A stretch of 48,070 bases of DNA from a virus (IMGVR_UViG_3300007512_000062:1-48070), one strand, 5' to 3'. Numbered from the stretch's first letter, positions 9,983-19,894 are shown. Notes: a model not told the origin generated them from the letters alone. Numbers and translations are program-made.

Positions 9983-12900
9983 ATGTACTAAACAGTTAAT
10001 CAGAGATGCTATTGTTAAACATTACAATACGCAGTTAGAAAATGTTCAAGGTACCACTCAGTCTATAATCCAATTTAATAATGCTGTAAATAGTTTAACT
10101 GAGTACTTTGATACTTTAGATATACCATCTGACTTATTTAAAGTACACATGCCAGCAAAAGGTGTGTACTCACCTGTATTACATGCTATAGAGTATTTAC
10201 ATTTTTCTATTGAAGAAGGTAAAGTTCCTTTAGATTTATTTGTAACAGCTAATACAGATAAAAAAGTAAATACTTTCCTAGACCCTGCACTATACAATGA
10301 TAGTAAGAAGTTCACTAGTTTTCTATTAGAACAAGGTTTGGATCCAAAAGTAGTAACTACTCTAATTAACTTATACGCACCCTTTAGAGCTTCAGTTAAT
10401 GAAAATTTAGATTTTAAACCTACGCTTTACACAAATAAAGTACTGCCATTATTATATGGTGCAAATAAAGTAGGAGAGAACTACAACTTCCATTTACCTC
10501 AGCCTATTATATTCAGTATGCTGACTCAATTAGTTAGATGGTATTCCACTGATGGACAACGTTCATTAGAAGGTTTTACACAAGACCAAATTGAAGCAAT
10601 TGTAGATTACGCACCTGGTGAAATTATTCCTTCTGAAGTGTATCAAGCATTTGAAGGTAAACCTAGTGGTTCATTAAGACATGAATCAGCTATGCAAATA
10701 GGTAGTCTTATCTACAAATCTCTTAATATTAAGAGTAACACTCCTGAATATGGTAAAGACGTAGATTATTTACTTAGGTATAACTTAGGTTTCTTGGCAT
10801 TAGAAATTGGTAAAAAAGTAGGTATTCTTAACCAGCATGATATTAAATACCAACGTGTATCAGCAAACAAAACTACTACTGAGCAGTATAGCTATTATGC
10901 TATTAATGATGCACAAGGTATTAATGTTGAGGAAATAAGTAAGGATTCTGAAAAGTTAGATGATTTTTTTGGAACTGCACAGGATTTTAATACACCTTCA
11001 TTAACTCCAAATACTAATGAGGTTGTAAAACCTAAAGGCGCAATTGGTAAAGTAGGTGAAAAAGTACGTGAATTATTTAAACAACTAAATAATACAAAAT
11101 GGACAGTTAATGATAGCTTTCATTTGTTTATGGTAGGTGCTGACACTGACAATGTAGCTCTTAGAAAGAAAGCTGTACTACTACGTCAAAAGCTAGCAGG
11201 TATTGTGGATACCACAGATTCTTCGTTATTCCTACATACAGACCTAATTGATTCTATTAAAGCTAAGAATGAGCAATTACAGAATGATATTAAGGCTGTT
11301 AAGCGCTACTTTGACTCAGGACTTATTCACGAGTTCTATCTAAAATGGCAAACACAGAATCAACACAGAATGATGATTCTGTCTGACTTAAACCCACATA
11401 GCTCTAAAACAGTACATCGTTTTTTAGTTAGGCCTAAAGCAGCTTCAAGAGTATCTATTGACCCTAATAGTAATGACGCTAATGAAATCAGTAAGTTTCA
11501 TACATTTAAGATAGCAGTAGCTCAACATTTTGATCTAAGTATTGATAAAACAGATTTAGTAGGTTCTCTTAAACTATATGAGAGTGTTGTTGCTGATTTA
11601 GCTGATGAAACATCAGCGTTAAGTAGAGCTGTGTCTGCTACAAGCACTTTAAAAGATAATGAGGTATCTGAAGAAGCTTTTGTAGATGCTATGTTAGAAC
11701 TCACAGATAAGTACCCTAAAGGCAATACAGCACTTTTAATTGGTGTTAAAGCATTAGCTCAACTAGAAACAGGTACTGCATTTGAAACTGATATTGTATT
11801 AGAAGCTGATGCTGTAACCAGTGGTTATTCAATTGGTTTACTACAATTTGCATCTAAGAGTGTAGATGTAATGAAGAAAGAGCTTAACCGAGTAGGTTAC
11901 ACTTTTGATGATGATGCAACACCATACTCACAACAAGTACAGAATATTGATGGAGCAACTCCAGATGGATATCTTAACTTTGCTAATGCTTTATTAGGTA
12001 AGTTTGAGAATTTAGGAGAATACACTAGACTATATTCTGAAAATGCTATTAAAGCTGCAACTACAAAGTTTAATTTATTTAATCATATTTACATGCCTCT
12101 AGTTACAAACAGACGTAACACAGGTAAACCTCCATTTATGGTTCTAAATTACTCAGGAGGAGTTTTTTCAGTATCTAGAGAGACTGCAGGTTCTTTCCAT
12201 ACAGACTTACTAAAACATATTGGGGCATTACAAAAAGAGTATTCAGCTAAAGACACCAGCACTAAACGTAAAGCAGAAATTGTAGTTAGAGTTAGAGAAC
12301 TATCCGTTAATATTAACAATATTCTTAATTATGAAAAAGCTGCTTACAATATCTGGGTTAAACCTGAAGAAGTTAAAGCAGTATTAGATAGTGGCACTCT
12401 ACATACTATTCCGATGGCTGATTTATCACAGGGTTCAGAAGCTATTGATGAGACACTTAAAAAGGCATTAACAGATACATTAGTTCCTGCAATCAAGCAA
12501 AGTAAAGAAGAAACTATTGTTAATACCGAAGCTATTGACTATTACACTCAATTAGCAGAATTTAGTTTCTTCTTATTTATGCGTAAGTACCAGAATGAAG
12601 TACATTCAATGGACGGTAGAACAGAGTACAACTTACTTCCTGGTGACAGAGATAGAATAACACAGGAACTTATTAAGTACTTCCCTCGTATTCAATTAAA
12701 GCACCACACAGATGAAAAAGGGACTGCGTTTATTGATTTAGTTAAAACTAAAAAATCACAATCTAAGCGTATTATTGAATTGCCATTTAAAGACGAAAGT
12801 CCTCAATTACGTCCAGTAGTTTACACTTATGATGCTGCGGGTGCAGCATCGGTAGTACGTAGTATTCAAGGATTTGATGCTAGTGCTTTACAGAGTACTT

Positions 12901-15900
12901 TAATGGACTTAGTTACTAAAGATGGTCAAGTACCTGTTATTCCAATTCATGATGCTATGATTGGAACATCTGAACAGTTATACAAAGGTAAAGATTCATA
13001 TAATTCACACACTGTAGAACAACAAAAGTTAACTACTCTACTTGGTACGATGGAATCTCGTTTCTTAGACCATTGGAAAGAACTAACAAAAAAAGAAAAA
13101 GCAGAAGTTAATGATGATTTCTTAAAACAAGGACATGTTAACAAAAGTAAAGATGCTGCTGATAAAATCAGTATTACAGATGTATTAACTCAGCACCAAT
13201 CCACATTAAGTGCAGTGACTTATGTACGTCAAGAGTTATTTGAAGAAATTGATAAAGGTACTGTAGAGAACATGTATGTGCCTCATGTTGATTTAAATAA
13301 CACTGAGATTACTAGTGAAGCTTTGCAAGAACAATTAGACGAAGGTAAAGAAGATTACCAGCACAGTAGTCATTACAAAACACTACATGACCATCAAGAG
13401 CTATTTAGAAAATTAGAGTCTCGTTTACAGGCACTGTACCCTAATGTTGAATTAACTGCTACTGAAGATTTAGTAGATAAATATGGTAATGAAGTATTAG
13501 GTAAAGCAATAGGTGCTGCTGCATACTACTCTAAAGGTAAAGCTGCATTAGATACTGTTCCACATGAGTACGCCCATATTTACTTAAATATGCTTGAGCA
13601 TACGACTGATGTTGATAAGATTATCAAGCGTACCATGAAGCATAATAAAGTAGATAGAGTAGGAGCTAAAGAAATTCTAGCTACTGCAATGGGAGAACGC
13701 TTTACAGATGAAGTATTAGGCAAAGAAGCTAAGATTAAAGTTTCTTTAGCTAAGCGTATTTGGAAAATAATTAAGAGTATTTTTACTGAGTTATTTGAAA
13801 GTACTAGTGCATTTGAACAGCGTATATTAAGTTATGACTTATTTAATGACGGACGTGATGAGTATTACAACTTATATGGGGACTTCAAGAAAGGTACTCT
13901 TTCAGGAGCTATTAGAACTACTCCTAAGAAAGGTACTCAAAAGCAAGATGTAGAAACAATCTTACAAGAGAACCCAGAAGGAGCTAAAGTAATTAAGAAG
14001 GTACAAGAATTAATACCTAGTGCTTTAGTTACAGGCAGCCTAGCTCTCACTGCTTTTGGTAATATTTACAGAAAAGGTAAAGGTGCTCTACATGATTTAG
14101 ATTTCAGAGTAGACGCTAATATATTTAGAGGGGGTACTCTCAAAAAGCTTATACATAGTAATTTTAAAAATTCTGAGATTATCTATAATATAGGTGACCC
14201 AAAACGTTCTTTCCAGATGTACACTGTAATAGTACCTCCTGAGAATGTGAAAGTACAAAATATTAAACGTTACCAAGATAAAAAAGATAGTAGAGTTGTT
14301 TACTATGAACTTGTAGATGTTAATAACAACAAGACTGTAGGTACCTATAATGCAAAAGTAGCAGCTAACCCTGCAAAGCCTAAAGGATCTAGCACAGTTA
14401 TTGTAGATGAGAGCACAGTAGGTATTAAAGCTACTCTTGTAGATTTTATGGCTAGTGATACAAGTCTAGAAAATCAAAAAATGCATTTTAGTAGTACACT
14501 AGGAGCAGGCATTAGATTTGTACACCCAAGGTCTGTATTTGCAAAGAAGGGTGAAATAAAGGCATTTGATAGGCCAAGAGCTAAAGATGTCTTAGATTTC
14601 AATTTATATGCTCCTACTGAAGTAAATGGCATCACACCTCCAAATATGTTTAGCAGTGAGTTTGTAGGTAGTAGTTTTAATGAAATGTTAGACGATATGG
14701 TTATGTGGCATCAGAATGCTCCAGTAACCCAGCAAGCAACACAGATATTTAAAGACCTAGGAAGTATTGAGACACACCCTGATAAGGAACACACTAAACA
14801 TTTACATAAAATTTTACAATCTCTAGTACTAGACCACATCCAGAATGTAGATGATGTGTTAGTTGAAACTGGGTTTGTTGAAGGTGCAACAACAGGTGGA
14901 TTTAGTGAAGATTTACGTAAAGTTGTAGTTCAATTAAATAAGAATACTCCTGTTACATACGCTGAGCAAGGTGGACAAGAAGTTTATGTACATGAGTTAC
15001 TACATTCAGTCATTGACCATGTACTAAAAAGTAACCCTCGTTTGAAAGATAAACTTAATAAGTTACATAAAGAAGCAATGCCTCACATTAGTGTAAATAC
15101 TTTCTTAGCTGGGGGTGTTAAATCTAATAGTCAAGCAGAAGTGGAAGTAGCACAGAAGCAGTATAAATATGTATCGCAAAATTCTACAGAGTTCTTAATT
15201 TATGCTTTAACTAATAAGAATTTAACTAACACACTGAAGAAAGTAAAAGTAGCCCCTATAAATAAAGCATGGAGCAAAGATGGTACTTTCTTTGATAAGT
15301 TAATTCACTTATACAACTATATTAAAGAGCAATTCAATACTCGTGTTAGACATAAGAAAATGCCTACAGCTGAGTATGAAAAGTTTTATAACTTTGCACT
15401 AGAAGTAGCAACTATCAATGAGACTCATAAACGTAATTTATTACGTCAAGCAAAAGAGCATCATTTAAGTCAGTTAGTATTTCAATCTAAAGATAAGATA
15501 GCTGATTTCATTATAGATGCAGCGCACATTGGTGCACAGAAGTTAGCTGGAGATACACCAGTAGGCAATATGCTAAAAAATATTGCAGCGTTACCTCCTT
15601 CAATCAAGAAGGCTGCCACTGAAAGAGCTTTTGGTAAGGCTTTTGTTGCTTTAAGTGAAACTGAGCAAGCACAGACAGTAGCTTTAATGACCAAAGAATT
15701 AGTTACTGGTACAGGTTCATTAAGAGCTTCTCAATTAGTATTGAAAGCAAAAGCTTTAGTTGAATCACAACGTTTCCATAGAGCTAAGAGTATGGCACTA
15801 GCTTTACGAAAAGCTGTTAAGAGTAAGAAAGTTACACGTACACAGCAAACAGCGTTAACTGCTACATTGTTGAAGCCAGATTTACGTGCTCTCTATGATA

Positions 15901-18113
15901 GTAATAAGTTTACAATTGATGATATTGTAGAGTTGATTAAAGACCCTGCATTACTACAAAAGACAATTCGCCATTATGAATTGCAAGTAGGTACAGCAAA
16001 TGATACGTTCTATAGATTACAAGTACAAGAATTAGCTAAATTTATGAACAATACAGAAACTAAGAGTTCTTTGCAGGCTCTAAGTGCTCATCGTATGTAT
16101 CAATTGCACCAACAACTATACAAAAAGGAAGTAGACGTAACTAAAGATGCTTCAACTATACAAGCTATTGATATTTTAGTTAGTTTAAAAGCATTAAAGT
16201 ACTCTCCAGAAAAATGGAGAACTTCTACTTTAGAAGTAATTGATAAAGAGTTTGAAGCAGACCCTACTGATAACTTAGTACATTCTATTATTAAGATGCA
16301 CTCAGTTACTCATAATGCTGCTAGAAGGGAGCTATTTAATACGGAAGCTCCATACTCTATGGTTAAAGGGTATACGCGTTCTAAATACAATCCTGACGTA
16401 GATATTATTACAGCTCCTCTTACTGAAGCTAAAGCACTTGCTAAAGAAGGATACGTATTAGAAGAAGAAGTAGGTGAAATCAGAGGAATCACATCTGTTA
16501 AGTATGGTGTATTCATTAATAAGTTTAATCCTGAAGCTCCTAGAACAACGGGTATCGTTTCGTATACTAGTCAACGTTCTAAAGGTACTACAGTATTTGA
16601 ATTATTATCTAAAGAAGAGAAATACCAAAAGAAAGACCCTATTACAGGGAATATGATTGGAGATCCTAGAAAGATTAAACCTATTATTGATGCATTTATT
16701 AAGCAACAAATTACTAAATTAGAAAACGAAGTAATTAGTGGTAAGTTGAACAAGGAATCTCAATTAGTACCTCTATACGATAAGGATGGGGGTATTTATG
16801 ATTTCCGTGTAATGATGTCCAGTGCACACCAAGAACGTCTGTTGAAACCAGATTCTAGATTTGAAACTGTATTAACTCAAATGGAGATGCATCAGGTAGA
16901 TAAGAAGAACTCAGCTAGGATTGAGAAAGAAGCAGTTCAATACATGGTAGATACTTTCAATGCTCATTACAAAGATAAGCATGATAAACGTTTCGTTAAT
17001 CTTTTAGATAAGAAGAACAAAGCAAAGTACTTTATATACTTACCTAAATCTACACAACAGCGTATTTTAGACAATGCTATTGAAACAAAGGAAGGGCCTG
17101 TATTCCCAGTAGTTAAAGAAGAATTACATATTCTCTTTGGATTCAAGGACTTACGTCTTATGGATATTCCAGGTATTCAGAAATTACCTGCTTCAGTTAG
17201 AAAAGGATTAACTTATATAGAGAAGGCTCTACTTACTTTAACAAGTATAGCAGTAGGTAATATTATTTTAAAACACCCAGAAGTATTAGCTGATAACATT
17301 TTCAGTAACACATTGATGTTAATGGTAAATGGGGTAAACCCAGTTAAAGCTGTAAAAGGGCAGGTACGTGCAGCACAAGACTTGCGTAGCTTTAAGAGAA
17401 CAGCAGCTGAGTTAATTGAAACTTATTATAAATTTATGGGAGATCAGCAACAGAATGCAGATTTAGAAAATAGAATTGTTGCTTTAAGAAGAGAATTGAA
17501 CGAAAATCCAATTGCAGAATTGATGGATGAACACTTATTTACTTCTATGGTAGAAGAAATTCACTTAGATGAGTATTCAACTGTGACTACTATGAGTCAG
17601 AAAGTGGAAGATACACTCGGTAAGTATCTTCCAGAGTCGTTCATGAAAGCAGGTAAATTAGCTTACATGAGTAAAACAACAGCTCCTCACAGAGCTGTAT
17701 TAGAAGTTTTTCAAATGTCAGACTTCTTAGCTAGAGTAGTACTTAATGACCATTTAAAGAAAGCACAGCCTAACTTAACTAAAGAAGCTAGGTTAGCTAT
17801 TCTATACGATACATTTGTACTTTATGATATTCCTGGTGTATCCAGAACAGCACATTACATAAATAAATCAGGATTTATTTTATTCTTCCAGTACTGGTAT
17901 AAGATTCAACGAGCTGTATTTAAAACACTGGGAAGACAGCCTGCTAATGTAATGTTACTACTTGGATTGCAGGAATACCTAGATGTAGATGTACCTGATA
18001 TTTATGATTCAGCTATCATAGGTGGTAATTTTGCTCCTCCTATTGCAGGGCCAGAGGCCTTGTTCGAAGAAGTGTTTAGATTACCTGGTGTGGATATTGT
18101 TACAGAGCTTTAA
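9972..18113 (+). CDS. Virion RNA polymerase core plus polyvalent protease/NTase and C-terminal domains
   Basis: 2713 residues. Residues 1 to about 1050 are an N4-type single-subunit RNA polymerase. The TxxGR-equivalent segment QNQHRMM has R466, followed by the conserved NPHSSK. Motif A is EADAVTSG with D613. Motif B is R715xxxK719 with Y727 eight residues later. Motif C is PIHDAMIG with D994. Spacings (147, 102, 8, 267) match N4 (R424, D559, R666, K670, Y678, D951). Downstream lie HEYAH at 1198-1202 (metallopeptidase motif), a nucleotidyltransferase-like GS at 1355-1356 with DLD at 1375-1377, and a second HExxH, HELLH at 1674-1678. The last 500 residues (YMSKTTAPHR..., SDFLAR...) resemble the N4 vRNAP C terminus, which directs packaging. 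It would be ejected to transcribe the hairpin promoters of the early block. Whether the protease and NTase motifs are active is not shown. Confidence 0.9.
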   Translation: MGVKCTKQLIRDAIVKHYNTQLENVQGTTQSIIQFNNAVNSLTEYFDTLDIPSDLFKVHMPAKGVYSPVLHAIEYLHFSIEEGKVPLDLFVTANTDKKVNTFLDPALYNDSKKFTSFLLEQGLDPKVVTTLINLYAPFRASVNENLDFKPTLYTNKVLPLLYGANKVGENYNFHLPQPIIFSMLTQLVRWYSTDGQRSLEGFTQDQIEAIVDYAPGEIIPSEVYQAFEGKPSGSLRHESAMQIGSLIYKSLNIKSNTPEYGKDVDYLLRYNLGFLALEIGKKVGILNQHDIKYQRVSANKTTTEQYSYYAINDAQGINVEEISKDSEKLDDFFGTAQDFNTPSLTPNTNEVVKPKGAIGKVGEKVRELFKQLNNTKWTVNDSFHLFMVGADTDNVALRKKAVLLRQKLAGIVDTTDSSLFLHTDLIDSIKAKNEQLQNDIKAVKRYFDSGLIHEFYLKWQTQNQHRMMILSDLNPHSSKTVHRFLVRPKAASRVSIDPNSNDANEISKFHTFKIAVAQHFDLSIDKTDLVGSLKLYESVVADLADETSALSRAVSATSTLKDNEVSEEAFVDAMLELTDKYPKGNTALLIGVKALAQLETGTAFETDIVLEADAVTSGYSIGLLQFASKSVDVMKKELNRVGYTFDDDATPYSQQVQNIDGATPDGYLNFANALLGKFENLGEYTRLYSENAIKAATTKFNLFNHIYMPLVTNRRNTGKPPFMVLNYSGGVFSVSRETAGSFHTDLLKHIGALQKEYSAKDTSTKRKAEIVVRVRELSVNINNILNYEKAAYNIWVKPEEVKAVLDSGTLHTIPMADLSQGSEAIDETLKKALTDTLVPAIKQSKEETIVNTEAIDYYTQLAEFSFFLFMRKYQNEVHSMDGRTEYNLLPGDRDRITQELIKYFPRIQLKHHTDEKGTAFIDLVKTKKSQSKRIIELPFKDESPQLRPVVYTYDAAGAASVVRSIQGFDASALQSTLMDLVTKDGQVPVIPIHDAMIGTSEQLYKGKDSYNSHTVEQQKLTTLLGTMESRFLDHWKELTKKEKAEVNDDFLKQGHVNKSKDAADKISITDVLTQHQSTLSAVTYVRQELFEEIDKGTVENMYVPHVDLNNTEITSEALQEQLDEGKEDYQHSSHYKTLHDHQELFRKLESRLQALYPNVELTATEDLVDKYGNEVLGKAIGAAAYYSKGKAALDTVPHEYAHIYLNMLEHTTDVDKIIKRTMKHNKVDRVGAKEILATAMGERFTDEVLGKEAKIKVSLAKRIWKIIKSIFTELFESTSAFEQRILSYDLFNDGRDEYYNLYGDFKKGTLSGAIRTTPKKGTQKQDVETILQENPEGAKVIKKVQELIPSALVTGSLALTAFGNIYRKGKGALHDLDFRVDANIFRGGTLKKLIHSNFKNSEIIYNIGDPKRSFQMYTVIVPPENVKVQNIKRYQDKKDSRVVYYELVDVNNNKTVGTYNAKVAANPAKPKGSSTVIVDESTVGIKATLVDFMASDTSLENQKMHFSSTLGAGIRFVHPRSVFAKKGEIKAFDRPRAKDVLDFNLYAPTEVNGITPPNMFSSEFVGSSFNEMLDDMVMWHQNAPVTQQATQIFKDLGSIETHPDKEHTKHLHKILQSLVLDHIQNVDDVLVETGFVEGATTGGFSEDLRKVVVQLNKNTPVTYAEQGGQEVYVHELLHSVIDHVLKSNPRLKDKLNKLHKEAMPHISVNTFLAGGVKSNSQAEVEVAQKQYKYVSQNSTEFLIYALTNKNLTNTLKKVKVAPINKAWSKDGTFFDKLIHLYNYIKEQFNTRVRHKKMPTAEYEKFYNFALEVATINETHKRNLLRQAKEHHLSQLVFQSKDKIADFIIDAAHIGAQKLAGDTPVGNMLKNIAALPPSIKKAATERAFGKAFVALSETEQAQTVALMTKELVTGTGSLRASQLVLKAKALVESQRFHRAKSMALALRKAVKSKKVTRTQQTALTATLLKPDLRALYDSNKFTIDDIVELIKDPALLQKTIRHYELQVGTANDTFYRLQVQELAKFMNNTETKSSLQALSAHRMYQLHQQLYKKEVDVTKDASTIQAIDILVSLKALKYSPEKWRTSTLEVIDKEFEADPTDNLVHSIIKMHSVTHNAARRELFNTEAPYSMVKGYTRSKYNPDVDIITAPLTEAKALAKEGYVLEEEVGEIRGITSVKYGVFINKFNPEAPRTTGIVSYTSQRSKGTTVFELLSKEEKYQKKDPITGNMIGDPRKIKPIIDAFIKQQITKLENEVISGKLNKESQLVPLYDKDGGIYDFRVMMSSAHQERLLKPDSRFETVLTQMEMHQVDKKNSARIEKEAVQYMVDTFNAHYKDKHDKRFVNLLDKKNKAKYFIYLPKSTQQRILDNAIETKEGPVFPVVKEELHILFGFKDLRLMDIPGIQKLPASVRKGLTYIEKALLTLTSIAVGNIILKHPEVLADNIFSNTLMLMVNGVNPVKAVKGQVRAAQDLRSFKRTAAELIETYYKFMGDQQQNADLENRIVALRRELNENPIAELMDEHLFTSMVEEIHLDEYSTVTTMSQKVEDTLGKYLPESFMKAGKLAYMSKTTAPHRAVLEVFQMSDFLARVVLNDHLKKAQPNLTKEARLAILYDTFVLYDIPGVSRTAHYINKSGFILFFQYWYKIQRAVFKTLGRQPANVMLLLGLQEYLDVDVPDIYDSAIIGGNFAPPIAGPEALFEEVFRLPGVDIVTEL

Positions 18114-18268
18114 TCAGCATCTGTGTTCATAATACGGATGATTACATAAATAGCAATAACTACCCCTGCTCCTATGAGTAGGGGTGCTACAAATACACTA
18201 GCTAAGATTACACCTAATACTAGTATTGACCATAGAATGGTCAAAAGTAGTTGCTTTAGCTGGCCCAT
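18110..18268 (-). CDS. 52-aa two-helix membrane protein at the convergence point
   Basis: ATG at 18268, 52 residues, almost all hydrophobic: two predicted membrane helices (about residues 6-28 and 30-46) and an acidic tail (MNTDAD). It overlaps the end of the upstream 98-aa gene by 13 bases and its own stop overlaps the vRNAP stop on the other strand. There is no strong ribosome binding site, so translational coupling is likely. The size and topology would fit a holin or another small membrane effector, but that is inference. Confidence 0.6.
   Translation of the reverse strand: MGQLKQLLLTILWSILVLGVILASVFVAPLLIGAGVVIAIYVIIRIMNTDAD
18162..18185. repeat. 10-bp hairpin in the convergence zone
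   Basis: ACCCCTGCTC-CTAT-GAGTAGGGGT, a continuous 10-bp stem if one G-T pair is allowed. It lies 49 bases after the vRNAP stop, inside the 52-aa gene on the other strand. It is placed where a bidirectional terminator would be useful, but neither side has a T-run, so termination is only possible. Confidence 0.4.
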
Positions 18269-18552
18269 GGGGACTTACTAACACTAAAGTTTTCTCCATT
18301 TGTGTCAAGCTTATCAGCAATTTTAGCAGTAGCTTTTACTGCTGTATCTACAGCGTCTTTTTCTAATTTAGCTGCATCTTCTTGTACTTGTTCAGCTACT
18401 TCTGGTTTAGCCTTAGCTTTAGTTTTACGTTTAGCTTTAGGTTTAGCTGCAGGCATTTCTGTATGATTAGTATTAACAACAACTTCAGTTACTTCTAAGT
18501 TGTTTATAAGCTCTGCAACTTCTTGTGATGACATTTCAATGACGAGTCTCAT
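18256..18552 (-). CDS. Lys/Ala-rich small protein
   Basis: 98 residues, ATG overlapping the RuvC-fold gene stop (ATGA). An alternative start is Met7 (MSSQEVAEL). The N-terminal 25 residues are acidic and helical, residues 36-50 are a basic tract (AKPKAKRKTKAKAKPE), and an amphipathic Ala/Asp/Lys helix follows. The basic stretch suggests nucleic-acid contact, and it is translated from the same unit as SSB and the resolvase. No family was recognised. Confidence 0.6.
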   Translation of the reverse strand: MRLVIEMSSQEVAELINNLEVTEVVVNTNHTEMPAAKPKAKRKTKAKAKPEVAEQVQEDAAKLEKDAVDTAVKATAKIADKLDTNGENFSVSKSPWAS

Positions 18553-19010
18553 AATAAATCCTTGTGGTTTTGTTTAATAAAATGGGCAAGCATTAAAGCA
18601 TCACTTCTACCATCTAACAATCCTCCTCTAGCACCATATAAAGGAGCTTGAGGGTACAAATTATTAGCTATTTCAGCTACTTCTTTCTTTAATTGCTTAC
18701 CACTAGGTTTAGTACAACCTATGTACTTTTGCCATACTTTAGGTTGAATTTTGATAATAGGTATATCAAGTAATTCAGAGAGAGTGGTAACTAGCCCTAA
18801 ATTGTAACCAAATCTAAAATTAGATTTAGCTGACATCCCAAATAAAGAGTGTACATCTTCAATTGCAACAACACTAGCTTGTGAATTACGCATAAAGGTG
18901 TACAAATCTATACTAGAATACTTGTTATGATCAGCAAATACTATGTCTCCCTGTGTAGGAAGACAACAAGTACTGCCATTTTGACCTGGGTCTATAGCAA
19001 GTATAGACAT
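18549..19010 (-). CDS. RuvC-fold Holliday junction resolvase
   Basis: 153 residues. It shows the RNase H/RuvC signature: AIDPG with D7, VVAIED with E51 at the end of the second conserved strand, and LLDGRSDALM with D133 and D137 near the C terminus, giving the acidic residues for two-metal cleavage. Length fits RuvC-type enzymes (about 150-175 aa). The start overlaps the SSB stop (TAATG), so the two are co-translated. It would cut four-way junctions or branched DNA arising in replication and before packaging. An exact match to bacterial RuvC is not claimed; phage versions diverge outside the active site. Confidence 0.85.
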   Translation of the reverse strand: MSILAIDPGQNGSTCCLPTQGDIVFADHNKYSSIDLYTFMRNSQASVVAIEDVHSLFGMSAKSNFRFGYNLGLVTTLSELLDIPIIKIQPKVWQKYIGCTKPSGKQLKKEVAEIANNLYPQAPLYGARGGLLDGRSDALMLAHFIKQNHKDLL

Positions 19011-19729
19011 TAACTAAATACTGATTTCTTAGTTTCAGCTGTTGAAGCTGCTGCAAGATCCTTATTAGTTTGATCAATAGTATTACCAGCATTTTTTTCA
19101 TGCCATGCATCCATGAATGTAGCTTCAGTTTCACCATTAGCCATTTCATCTACTGAAAGACCAGTAGTAGCATTAGCAAAGTAACGTACTTCATTAGTTT
19201 CGAAAGTATCAGCAATATCTACATAACCAGCATCAGTTTTCTTCTGCTTATTACGTTTAAATTTCTGTACTGCAATCTTAATAGGCTTACCAATTAGATC
19301 AGTTAGTACCCACTTCTCAGTTGGAACTTCTTTTTTAGCTTCATAAGACCATACGTTAACCATTTTCTTTCCACCAGCTTTTACAGTAGTGTCTAGATTT
19401 TCACCATTAGCAGCAACACACATACGGTTAGCAGCAGTATAACCAGGTAAAGGCTTCTTAACACCTTTCTGATCTACATAGTAAGGGTTTTGACCTTTAG
19501 CTTTACCACTAGTAGCCCAGAAAGTATCTCTTAGTGGGAATACTTTAGCGTCTGCGTCAGCAGCTTTAATTGTTACGTTTACAGCAGTAGCACCACCTGA
19601 AGATTCTTCAATGGTGGCCATTTCAATAATAGCATTGTATACTCCTGATTCCCATACACGTTGGTTTCCACCACCACCTAGGGTTTCTTTGTCTTGAACG
19701 ACATCAGCGTCTAATGTTAAATTAGGCAT
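19010..19729 (-). CDS. ssb: Single-stranded DNA-binding protein, N4 gp45-like
   Basis: 239 residues from the ATG at 19729, preceded by AGAGGAAAATATT. An upstream in-frame start gives 16 more residues but lacks a ribosome binding site. The pattern GNQRVWESGVYNAIIEMA, SSGGATAVNVTIKA, DTFWATSGKAKGQNPYY and MVNVWSYEAKKEVPTE is that of the N4/T7-type podovirus SSB. The acidic C-terminal region is weaker than usual and ends KKSVFS. In N4 the phage SSB coats replicating DNA and activates late transcription by host RNA polymerase. Here it heads its own unit under a perfect hairpin promoter 70 bases upstream and is coupled to the resolvase. Confidence 0.85.
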   Translation of the reverse strand: MPNLTLDADVVQDKETLGGGGNQRVWESGVYNAIIEMATIEESSGGATAVNVTIKAADADAKVFPLRDTFWATSGKAKGQNPYYVDQKGVKKPLPGYTAANRMCVAANGENLDTTVKAGGKKMVNVWSYEAKKEVPTEKWVLTDLIGKPIKIAVQKFKRNKQKKTDAGYVDIADTFETNEVRYFANATTGLSVDEMANGETEATFMDAWHEKNAGNTIDQTNKDLAAASTAETKKSVFS

Positions 19730-19798
19730 AATATTTTCCTCTGTTGTCAGATATAATTTAAATTTACAATTAGACAACTAATAATTGTAAATTCATTA

Positions 19799-19817
19799 GA
19801 GGGTACGGAGTACCCTC
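19799..19817 (-). promoter_or_regulatory. Early hairpin promoter for the SSB unit
   Basis: GAGGGTAC-GGA-GTACCCTC, a perfect 8-bp stem with a GGA loop closed by C-G. The + strand is the template for leftward transcription, and N4 P2 has the same C-GGA-G core on its template strand. With the loop centre (19808) as -11, the start falls near 19797; position -8 is A, a purine as N4 vRNAP requires. The stem is one pair longer than the N4 range I recall. Confidence 0.75.
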
Positions 19818-19875
19818 ATATATAAAATATGTTGTGTTAAATAAGTATAGAGATTTTCCTATTTTAGCTTTTTTT

Positions 19876-19885
19876 GTTATATAAT
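19876..19885 (+). promoter_or_regulatory. Rightward -10 element GTTATATAAT before a leaderless gene
   Basis: Perfect TATAAT at 19880-19885, nine bases before the ATG at 19895, so the RNA would begin almost at the start codon. The same ten bases occur before the ATG at 41733. No clear -35 box lies at the usual distance. It is the only visible promoter for the two + strand genes inside the leftward block. Confidence 0.55.
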
Positions 19886-19894
19886 GCCACTACT

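Noticed and set aside
18162-18185. Intrinsic terminator for the vRNAP gene
   Set aside because: The stem is good but no T-run follows on either strand; kept only as a hairpin.
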